Below the pieces are notes generated by a model. That model was not told the DNA's origin. It saw only the letters and a program-made list of their open reading frames with translations, and did no database searches. A program made the position numbers and the translations under genes. This document shows, piece by piece, positions 54,873 to 64,000 of a stretch of DNA of 64,000 nt (position 1 is the first letter of the stretch; every line of letters begins with the position of its first letter). This DNA comes from CBDCME01 sp965218865 (GTDB lineage Bacteria; Pseudomonadota; Alphaproteobacteria; JAAXGF01). The DNA lies in assembly GCA_965218865.1 (NCBI GenBank), contig CBDCME010000027.1:81783-145782 (forward strand), read 5' to 3'.

Positions 54873-57800
54873 ATGGTCGACAAGAACGATGGGGCGAACG
54901 ACGAAACCGAGGTCGACAGCACGCCCGACGATCTGGCGTTTACCGAAACAGTCACGTCCGACCCTGACCGAGGCAAAAGGATCGGCGAGTGCGGCGCAGA
55001 CGGCGTCCGAGCTTCGGCAGGACAACACCCGTGGTAGTATCAACCAAGGCAGCCAGATCGCCGATCATTCCCCCGAGGCCGACGAAGCTATCGCGGAAGT
55101 GTCCGGAAATTCCTCCAGCGACGAAAGCGAAATAACCAACGTCACGGCCGAATCGAATTCCCCGGAAGCATCAATCCAACAAGATACCGCCAGGCCATCG
55201 GGGCGCTCGAATCCGAACATTTCCGATACCAATTCCACAGGCGAAGACGTCACTGACATCGGCAATCCCGATGCCGATATCTTTGCTGGCACGAATGCCG
55301 AGTCCGTCGTCGAGGATCAACCGATCGGGACGGACGCCGACGCGGAACGCTCTCGCGAACAGACTCCCGATAACGATGACACCTCGGCCGATAACGATGA
55401 CACCTCGGGCGAATTCGATTTCATTGTCGGGGATACCAACGCGAATGAAGAAGCGGTCGATATCGCGGCGGACGATTCCGGAAACGAACTCGCTCCCGAG
55501 GCGAGAGAAAAATTTTTCGACACGGAGGCTTTCGAAGGTACCGACGACGACGATGAAGTCAAGGACGATTCCGATGATGATGAAGGCAAGGAAGACTCCG
55601 TCGGCACGCAGGCCAAAGACGACGACGACAATGATGGCGACGACGATTCCGACGATGACGAAGGCAAGGGCACGGAGAGCAAGGCCGAGACGGACGAAAG
55701 CGACCAGGGCGCCGAGGACGGCGACCAGGCTCAAGCCGGCGCGGGCGATGATGAGCTAGGCGGTGACGCCGGAAGCGATGATCACCCCGGTGGAGCCGGC
55801 GACGACGACTTGGCCGCCGAGGGCAGCGGGAACCAAGACAAGAGCGATGCCGCGGGCACGGAGAACAAGGCGGACGAAAGCGACCAGGGCGCCGAGGACG
55901 GCGACCGGGCTCAAGCCGGCGCGGGCGACGATGACCTAGGCGGTGACGCCGGAAGCGATGATCACCCCGGTGGAGCCGGCGACGACGACTTGGCCGCCGA
56001 GAACAGCGGGAACCAAGGCAAGAGCGATGCCACAGGCACGGAGAGCAAGACGGACGAATCCGAAGGCGATCAAGCCCAAAGCGCCGAGGACGCCAACCAG
56101 GAGCAGGCCGACGCAGTCGGCGACAAACCTGGCGATGGTTCGGAGAACGACGTTCTAAGCGGTGGCGCCGGCGACGACAAGCTTTCAGGCGGTGCCGGCG
56201 ATGACGTCTTGTCCGGCGGTGACGGCAAGGACAACCTCAAGGGCGGAAAAGGAAACGATCAGTTAGACGGCGGCGCCGACAACGACAAGCTCGCCGGCGG
56301 CAAGGGCGACGACCGCTTGGACGGCGGTTCGGACGACGACAGACTCCGCGGCGGTTCGGGCGACGACGATCTGAGTGGCGGCAGCGGCGACGACAAGCTG
56401 AGCGGCGGCAAAGGAAACGACGAATTACAGGGCGGCGCCGGCGGCGACAAGCTTTCAGGCGGTGCCGGCGACGACGTCTTGTCCGGCGGTGACGGCAAGG
56501 ACAACCTCAAGGGCGGAAAAGGAAACGATCAGTTAGACGGCGGCGCCGACAACGACAAGCTCGCCGGCGGCAAGGGCGACGACCGCTTGGACGGCGGTTC
56601 GGGCGACGACAGACTCCGCGGCGGTTCGGGCAATGACGATCTGAGTGGCGGCGGCGGCGACGACAAGCTGAGCGGCGGCAAAGGAAACGACGAGTTGCGG
56701 GGCGGCGAAGGCGACGACAGGCTTTCGGGCGGCGCCGGTGATGACGTCCTCACCGGCGGCACGGGCAATGACGTGCTCGTTGGTGGCAGCGGCGACGACG
56801 TCATTGAAGGCAGTGGCGGTGACAAAGCGTTCGGTGGTTCCGGTAGTGACAAATTCGTTTTTCACGCCGGCGAAGGAGACGCTTCATTCGACGGCGGCAA
56901 GGCCGGGGGCGGAAGCGATACCCTCGATCTGCATATGGCCGATGGAAGTTATTCGCCCGGAGACTGGAATATTACGCTCAACTCGGGTGAGATCCTGGAG
57001 CAAAGCTCCGGCGTCATTAAGCTCTCGCAAGATGCCTCCGGCACCGTGACGAACGCGGACGGGCGTCAAATCTCTTTCAAGAATATCGAGAACATCAACC
57101 TGTCGGATGCGAGTGAGCAACTGCACTTGGGAGAAGGCTCGGGTGATCAGGACCAGGAAGCGGAATCGAGCGATTTCGACCTCAATGGCGAATCGGATGA
57201 ATCGCCTGGTGGCTCCGACGACGATGTTTTGCAGGATAACGTCCAGCGTGCCCTCTTCACGGACAGCGTCACCCAAGTTGGGCGGGCTGTAAGCAATAAT
57301 GTTGCCATCGAGGATGTTTCCACCGGAACCTCGGTCGAGGAGGAAAGCGAAATCGGCGCCGAGTCCGTCGCTGGATCCGAAACCACGACCGTGATCGATG
57401 CTCTCGAAGCGTCGAGCGACACCGACAAGAACGCCTCGCCCGGGAAGAAGAAAGGCCAAGCCGACAGCGGCGATCCCGGCGCCTCCGACAGCACGAAGGA
57501 TCTGGCCGGCGATCAAACCAGTAATGATCCGGTCGCGGTCACGGCCGAGGCCGATATATCGGGCGATCAGGCTCCGGGTGATAGCGCTGACCGTGGCCAG
57601 GGCCGAGGTGAGGCGGGCGCCGACGCGGCTGCCACCGAATCAGAGGAGGGTCCCCAAGCCGCCGAACCTCTCGGGCTCGAGGTGGATGTCCTCGACGTGG
57701 GTGTTCCTGAAATTGACGTTATTGCGCCCGAAGTGGAATTGACTCCGCAAGAGGAAGTGGCCGCGGGTCCCGGTAACAGTGACAACGATCGCCGCGACGC

Positions 57801-60800
57801 CGCGCCTCTCGATGTTCTGGAGCGCGCCGATACTCCCGAGCTTACCGTCGCCAACGCCAGCGGCACTGAAGATACCGCGATCGCCCTCGACATAACCGCG
57901 GCGCTGACCGATCTCGACGGTTCCGAGACTCTCACGATTACCATCGCGAACGTGCCCACCGGCGCCACCCTGTCCGCCGGCACCGATAACGGCAACGGCA
58001 CCTGGACCCTCGATCCCGGCGACCTTCCCGGCCTCACGATCACGCCGCCTGCCGATTCGAACGCCGATTTCCAACTGATCGTTAATTCCGTCGCTACCGA
58101 GGAAAACGGCAACGTCGCCAACCGCAGCGCAACTCTCGACGTCACCCTGACCGGAGATGCCGATACCCCAACGCTGAACGTTACCAACGCGGGCGGCAAC
58201 GAGGACAGCGCCATCGCCCTCGACATTACCTCCGCCCTGACCGACACGGACGGTTCGGAAACCCTCTCCATCACGATCGAGAACGTTCCCACCGGCGCAA
58301 CCCTGTCCGCCGGCACCGACAACGGCGACGGTACTTGGACCCTCGCACCAGGTGACCTCACCGTCCTCACCATCACCCCACCTGCCGATTCGAACACCGA
58401 CTTCCAGCTCAACGTCGTCGCCACCTCGACCAAGATTGACGGCGACACCGCGACCACCAGCACCCCCCTCGACGTAACGGTAACCGGCGTTGCCGACGCC
58501 CCTACCCTCACCGCCAACAATGCCAGCGGCAACGAGGACAGCGCCATCGCCCTCGACATCACTTCCGCCCTGACCGATACGGACGGTTCGGAAACCCTCT
58601 CCATCACGATCGAGAACGTTCCCACCGGCGCCACCCTGTCCGCCGGCACCGACAACGGCGACGGGACCTGGACCCTCGCACTCGGCGATCTTTCCGGCCT
58701 CACCATCACGCCGCCGGCCGATTCGAGCGTCGACTTCCAGCTCAATATCGTGGCCACATCGACCGAGAACGATGGCGACACCACCACTACGAGGAGCACC
58801 CTCGACGTCAGTGTCACTGGAGTCGCCGATACCCCGACCGTTAGCACCAGCCCCGCGTCCGGCGCCGAGGACAGCGCCATCGCCCTCAACATCACTTCCG
58901 TGCTGACCGACCTCGACGGTTCCGAGACCCTCTCGATTAACATCGAGAACGTGCCCTCGGGCGCAATTCTGTCCGCCGGCACCGACAATGGCGACGGCAC
59001 CTGGACCCTCGCCCCCGGAGACCTCACCGGCCTCACCATCACGCCGCCGGCGGACTCGGCCGCGGATTTCCAACTCAATGTCGTTGTCACCGCCACCGAG
59101 GACGACGGCGACATTGCCACCAACAGCGCCACCCTCGACGTCACCATCGACAATCTCGTCCAGGGCGATGCAGGTGGCAACACCCTGCTCGGTGACGTCG
59201 GCGACGACACCCTCGTCGGCAATGCCGGCAATGATTCCCTGAGCGGAAGCGGCGGCAACGACCAATTGAGTGGCGACGCCGGCGACGACACGCTAGACGG
59301 CGGCGCGGGCACGGCGGACGAGGCCCGTTTCGATGACGCCGGCGGTGTCTCCGGGGTGACCGTGGACCTCGCGGCGGGCACGGCGAACGATGAATTCGGC
59401 GACAGCGACACCTTGAGCGGAGTCGAAAACGTTACCGGGTCGGGCTTCGCCGACACCATTACGGGTGACAGTGGCGCCAACGTGCTCGACGGCTTGGCCG
59501 GCAACGATTCGCTGGTCGGCGCGGCCGGAAACGATAGTCTCGTTGGTGGTAGCGGCGATGATACGCTTGCCGGTGGCACCGGCAACGACACGCTCGACGA
59601 GGGTACCGGAACCGCGGACGAGGCGCGATTCGATGATGCCGGCGGTGTCTCCGGGGTGACGGTGAACCTCGCGGTGGGCACGGCGACCGACGAATTCGGC
59701 GGCAGCGACACCTTGAGCGGGATCGAAAACGTTACCGGATCCGCTTTTGCCGACAACATCACTGGTAACAGCAGCGCGAATGTGCTCGACGGCGGCGCCG
59801 GAAACGACACTCTGACGGGTGGCGCTGGCAACGACACCCTGACTGGGGGGGCCGGGACGGCGGACGAAGCGCGCTTCGACGACGCGGGCGGCGTCTCCGG
59901 TGTGACGGTGGACCTCGCGGCGGGCACGGCGACCGACGAATTCGGCAACGGTGATACCTTGAGCGGAATCGAAAACGTTACCGGTTCCGCCTTTGCCGAC
60001 AACATTACCGGTGACAGCAACGCCAACGTGCTTGACGGCGGCGCCGGAAACGACACGCTGGCGGGTGCCGTTGGCAACGATACCTTGACCAGTGAGGCCG
60101 GAACGGACGAGGCCCGATTCGATGATGCCGGCGGCGTTTCAGGGGTGACCGTGGACCTGGCGGCAGGCACGGCGACAGACGAATTCGGCAATAGCGACAC
60201 GCTGAGTGGAATTGAAAACGTCACGGGTTCCGACTTTGCCGACACGATTACAGGTGATAGTGGTGCCAACGTCCTCAATGGCTTGGCCGGCAACGACTCT
60301 CTATCCGGCGCGGCCGGAAATGACAGTCTGGTCGGCGGTAGTGGCGACGACACGCTCGCCGGCGGCACCGGCAACGACACGCTCGACGGTGGGGCCGGAA
60401 CGGACGAGGCGCGATTCGATGATGCCGGCGGTGTTTCCGGGGTAACCGTGGACCTAGCGGCGGGCACGGCGACCGACGAATTCGGTGCCAGCGACACCTT
60501 GAGTGGGATCGAAAACGTAACGGGGTCCGGCTTTGCCGACAACATCACGGGTGACACCAACGCCAACGCACTCAACGGCGGTGCTGGAAACGACACCCTC
60601 GACGGTGGCGCCGGCAATGACACGCTGGCCAGTGGCGCCGGGAACGATGCGCTCGACGGGGGCACCGGGACTGCGGACGAGGCGCGCTTCGACGATGCCG
60701 CAGGTGTCTCCGGCGTGACGGTGGACCTGGCGGCGGGCACGGCGACCGACGAATTCGGTGCCAGCGATACCTTGAGCGGGATCGAAAACGTTACCGGATC

Positions 60801-63453
60801 ATCCTTTGCCGACAGCATAACCGGCGACAGCAATGCTAACGTTCTCGACGGCGGTAGTGGTAACGATACCCTCGCCGGCGGCGCTGGAAACGACACCCTG
60901 ACCGGCGGGTCCGGGACGGACGAGGCCCGGTTCGACGATGCGGGCGGTGTCTCCGGGGTGACTGTGGACCTAGCGGCGGGCACGGCGATAGACGAATTCG
61001 GCGCCAGCGACACCTTGAGCGGGATCGAAAACGTTACCGGGTCCGGCTTTGCCGACAGCATCACAGGTGACAGCCACGCCAACGTTCTGGATGGCGCCGC
61101 CGGTAACGACACCCTGACCGGCGGAGCCGGCGATGACGATCTCACGGGTGGGGACGGTGACGATCAGCTGGATGGCGGCGCCGGAAACGATACTCTGGCA
61201 GGCGCGGAGGGTAACGATACGCTTTCCGGAGACGACGGCCTCGACTCGCTCGACGGTGGCGCCGGAAACGATACCCTGACCGGTGGCGCCGGAAACGATA
61301 CCCTGACCGGGGGGAACGGCAACGACACCCTCACCGGCGGTACTGGTATCGACACTCTGGCCGGAGGCGCCGACAACGACGCACTTGACGGCGGCGACGG
61401 AACTTCGGATCAGGCCCGGTTCGACGATGCCGGCGGTATCTCCGGCGTGACAGTGAACCTGGCCGCGGGCACGGCAACCGACGAATTCGGCGACAGCGAC
61501 ACCCTCACGGGTATCGAAAACGTCGTCGGATCCAGTTTTGCCGACGATATTACCGGTGACGGCAATGCAAACCTACTCGACGGCGGCGCCGGAAATGACA
61601 CGATCGACGGCGGCGCTGGAAACGACACTCTAGCCGGCGGGGCGGGCAACGACGCGCTCGACGGCGGTGCCGGAACGGCCGACGAAGCGCGGTTCAACGA
61701 CGAGGCCGGTGTATCCGGAGTGACGGTCGACCTGGTAGCAGGCACGGCAACCGACGAATTCGGTGCCAGCGATACCCTCACCGGGATCGAAAACGTTACC
61801 GGTTCCTCCTTTACCGACAGCATATCTGGCGACACCAATGCCAACGTTCTCGACGGCGGTAGTGGTAACGATACTCTCGCAGGTGGCGCCGGAAACGATA
61901 CCCTGACCGGCGGGTCTGGCTCGGCGGACGAGGCCCGGTTCGACGATGCCGGTGGCATCTCGGGCGTAACGGTGGACTTGGCGGCCGGCACCGCGACCGA
62001 TGAATTCGGCGCCAGCGACACCTTGAGCGGGATCGAAAACGTTACCGGGTCCGCCTTTGCCGACAGCATCACGGGCGACGGCAACGCCAACGTGCTCGAC
62101 GGCGGCGCCGGAAACGACACCCTGGCCGGTGACGCCGGCAACGATACCCTGACCGCTGGGACGGGCGATGACACGCTGTCGGGCGGTAGCGGCAATGACA
62201 GCCTAACCGGTGGTAGTGGCGATGACACTCTCGCCGGTGGCGCCGGCAACGACACGCTTGACGGCGGGGCCGGAACGGCCGACGAGGCGCGCTTCAACGA
62301 TGCCGCCGGTATCTCTGGCGTGACGGTGAATCTGGCGGCGGGAACGGCAACCGACGAATTCGGCAATAGCGATACTCTGACCGGCATCGAAAACGTCGTA
62401 GGATCCGATTTCGCGGACGCTTTGACCGGTAATGGCGATGCTAATGTGCTCGACGGCGCCGCCGGAAATGACACCCTGACCGGTGGAGCCGGCAACGACA
62501 CTCTGACCGCCGGGACCGGTGACGATTCGTTGGTTGGCGGCTCCGGCAACGATAGCCTCAACGGTGGAAGCGGGAACGACACCTTCGCCGGAGGGACCGG
62601 AAACGACACGATAGACGGTGGCGCGGGGACGGCCGACGAGGTGCGCTTCGACGCTGGCGACGGTATCTCCGGAGTAACGGTGGACTTGGCGGCGGGTACC
62701 GCCACGGACGAATTCGGCGACAGTGACAGCTTGAGCGGGATCGAAAACGTTACCGGATCCGGCTTTGCCGACACGATTACGGGTGACAGTAACGCCAACG
62801 TCCTCGACGGCGGGGCCGGCGACGATTCGCTTACCGGTGGAGCCGGGAACGACACGCTCCTCGGGGACGACGGCAACGACACCTTGTTTGGCGACGATGG
62901 CGACGATTCACTCGACGGGGGTGCCGGCAACGATTCGCTCACGGGCGGGGCCGGGAACGACGTGCTCGACGGCGGCGCCGGCAACGACAGTTTGGACGGC
63001 GGCAGCGGCAATGACACCCTCGAGGGTGGTTTTGGCAACGACTCGCTCGTTGGCGGTGCCGGTGATGATGAGTTGCACGGGGGCACGTCGGGACTTATCC
63101 AGGACGGCGACGGCAGCGACACGCTTTTCGGCGGCGCCGGCGATGACATCTTGTACGGACGCGGTGGTGACATCGCTTTCGGGGAAGCCGGCAACGACAC
63201 GTTCGTATTCCACGCCGGGGATGGAAACGCTTCTTTCGATGGTGGCACGTTGGGCGGCTGGACCGATACCCTCGAGCTCCACCAGGCCGACGGCAGTTTC
63301 TCGTCGGGAGATTGGACGATCGACCTCACCTCCGGCTCGATCGTCAGTCAAGACGCCAACAGCATTACGCTCTCGGAAGACGCCTCCGGCACGGCGACGA
63401 ACAGCGACGGCAGTGAAGTCTCGTTCGATAACATCGAGAGCATCACCTTTTAA
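54873..63453 (+). CDS. Giant RTX-type secreted protein, with an N-terminal frameshift
   Basis: ATG 54873 with ribosome site GGGAGAAG starts MVDKNDGANDETEVDSTPDD, but about 30 codons later (54950-54980) the rest continues one frame over (LTEAKGSASAAQTASELRQD) and stays open to 63453. Parts: acidic region to 56150 with a 180-bp direct repeat (55690-56045); RTX nonapeptide block 56150-56780; a cap domain FVFHAGEGDASFDGG at 56840-57105; acidic linker; four repeats of about 111 residues (57827-59155, LDITSALTDTDGSETLSITI); then 12 modules with ARFDDAGGVSGVTVDLAAGT and GGAGNDTL repeats; a second cap FVFHAGDGNASFDGG and the C-terminal end NIESITF, the likely type I secretion signal. Probably a calcium-binding surface or adhesion protein. 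Confidence 0.88.
56150..56780 (+). repeat. RTX block 1 with internal tandem duplication of about 285 bp
   Basis: Nonapeptide repeats of type GGxGDDxLx. The stretch from about 56160 (GGAGDDKLSGGAGDDVLSGG) recurs from about 56445 almost base for base, showing recent expansion of the repeat array. Confidence 0.85.
57827..59155 (+). repeat. Four tandem cadherin/VCBS-like repeats (about 111 residues each)
   Basis: Each starts with a pattern such as ADTPTLNVTNAGGNEDSAIA, continues DTDGSETLSITIENVPTGAT, LSAGTDNGDGTWTLAPGDL and ITPPADSNTDFQLNVVATST, and ends LDVTVTGV. Repeats 2 and 3 are closest. They probably form extended beta-sandwich spacers. Confidence 0.85.
59290..62820 (+). repeat. Twelve tandem ARFDDAGG/RTX modules
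   Basis: Each module has a conserved non-RTX part (DEARFDDAGGVSGVTVDLAA, GTATDEFGASDTLSGIENVT, then GSGFADTITGDSNANVLDGG) followed by two to ten GGAGNDTL-type calcium-binding repeats. I counted twelve. The conserved part matches a segment often seen in RTX adhesins. Confidence 0.85.
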
Positions 63454-63525
63454 AGAGCGCGAGAATTACGTGTCAGAGCTTGCGCGGCGTCGAACGTAAC
63501 GACGACACTGGACAAACGTTCCAAA

Positions 63526-63539
63526 ACCCTTGCAAGGGT
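63526..63539. terminator. Palindrome between convergent genes, possible terminator
   Basis: Perfect palindrome ACCCTTGCAAGGGT between the RTX stop (63453) and the convergent gene end (63550). It has no loop or U tract, so its function is uncertain. Confidence 0.25.
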
Positions 63540-63549
63540 CCCCGGTTGG

Positions 63550-64000
63550 TTAGGAGGTATTCAACGGGAACCTGATGTCGAGACCGGGGATGTCCGTGCG
63601 CCTCACTTCGAGATAACTTATCAAACCAAGAAGATCACTGGCCGCCGTGTCCCCCAACGGGAGGACGATCGTCCGGAATTTTACGTTGTTGCCCCAGAGA
63701 TTGTTGAATTCGTCTTCGCGCCATTCGGGTTTCCCCCTTTCGATAGCCGCTCGGGATAACGTCCTCACGGTGTCGAATACTGGCGCTACTTCATTTGTCC
63801 CGGTGGCAAAACTTGGCACCACAAGTGCCTGCGGGTGATGCAACATTTTGCCAAAATTCTCGAAGGCGAGACACTCCACGCCAGACGCGGGGAGAAGGAA
63901 ACAGTAGGGCCACAGATCGGACAACGCCCCGGGATCGAACGCCGACCTTTTCGGGTACGCCCGAGCGCCACGCAAACGCTCCCAAAATGTAAAAAGGCGT
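63550..64000 (-). CDS. PAS_5-like (PF07310-type) protein, C-terminal part
   Basis: The frame is open at the right window edge, so the start lies beyond it. The visible part reads TFWERLRGARAYPKRSAFDP (the W-x-x-R-G ... P-x-R-x-x-x-D-P pattern of this alphaproteobacterial PAS family), LSDLWPYCFLLPASGVECLA, NNVKFRTIVLPLGDTAASDL and ends IRFPLNTS. Such proteins are usually single PAS-type modules of unknown ligand. Convergent with the RTX gene. The family call is by pattern memory. Confidence 0.7.
   Translation of the reverse strand, partial: RLFTFWERLRGARAYPKRSAFDPGALSDLWPYCFLLPASGVECLAFENFGKMLHHPQALVVPSFATGTNEVAPVFDTVRTLSRAAIERGKPEWREDEFNNLWGNNVKFRTIVLPLGDTAASDLLGLISYLEVRRTDIPGLDIRFPLNTS

Noticed and set aside
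57567..61145. Antisense open frame of 1192 codons opposite the RTX gene
   Set aside because: It arises from the codon pattern of the GGxGND repeats; the product is low-complexity Ser/Pro/Val sequence without any domain or ribosome site.
55690..63200. CRISPR-like regular repeats
   Set aside because: The periodicity is the codon-level repeat of an RTX protein within one open frame; spacers are not unique and no cas genes are present.
61410..63329. Antisense open frame of 639 codons opposite the RTX C-terminal part
   Set aside because: Same repeat-driven artefact as the preceding antisense frame.
1..64000. tRNA or rRNA genes
   Set aside because: None could be recognised by reading; a tRNA scan would be decisive.

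Overview
The window looks like a piece of an alphaproteobacterial chromosome, probably Rhodospirillales-like, undergoing heavy insertion-sequence expansion and gene decay. The lineage call rests on the conserved gene string rpoZ-rsh-DUF2062-pdxJ-acpS-lepB-rnc-era (all minus strand), with folK, a NYN-domain gene, a family 5 uracil-DNA glycosylase, smpB and dapA nearby. It is an inference from gene order and protein character, not from a database search.

Mobile DNA makes up about one third of the 64 kb: two ISAs1 copies (654-2733, 47262-49341), five IS630 copies (5630, 12157, 17967, 34023, 49707), three IS256 copies (20795, 35498, 45760), two IS110 copies (16341, 30190), two IS1595-family elements (37074-39510 with a methyltransferase/nuclease passenger; 50292-51319) and a damaged group II intron (about 3500-5265). 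Most ends can be placed to the base from flanking target duplications.

Layout. 1-2938: lipoprotein alpha/beta hydrolase split by ISAs1. 3.2-7.1 kb: group II intron remnant, three tiny basic genes, IS630, a duplicated 81-residue gene. 7.2-16.3 kb: accessory genes (secreted protein, membrane protein, HTH/NDUFA9-like fusion, broken DCC and DUF4166 genes, tandem EamA transporters, mazG with an amber stop). 16.3-22.3 kb: IS110, IS630, a hydroxyisobutyrate dehydrogenase-like gene, IS256. 22.4-34 kb: intact housekeeping block with one IS110. 34-39.6 kb: IS630 and a cupredoxin gene cut by two elements. 39.6-43.1 kb: smpB, dapA, frameshifted lytic transglycosylase. 43.5-63.5 kb: a type I secretion locus (two ABC half-transporters, an HlyD-type adaptor, a giant RTX protein of about 2,860 residues). 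63.55-64 kb: part of a PAS_5-like gene.

The main pattern is selective decay. The housekeeping genes all read cleanly, while hydrolase, DCC, DUF4166, mazG, cupredoxin, lytic transglycosylase and both ABC transporters are broken. The second ABC gene carries three separate insertions, one holding a fourth nested element. Several breaks would be repaired exactly by removing the element and one target duplication, so the insertions are recent. This resembles a lineage shortly after a drop in effective population size, such as a young host-restricted symbiont; that lifestyle is inferred. The most notable leads are the decaying secretion locus with its RTX protein holding two copies of the C-terminal cap, the IS1595 element carrying a methyltransferase-nuclease fusion, the DruA-like domain on the ISAs1 transposase, and the structured 5' region of IS110 as a bridge-RNA candidate.
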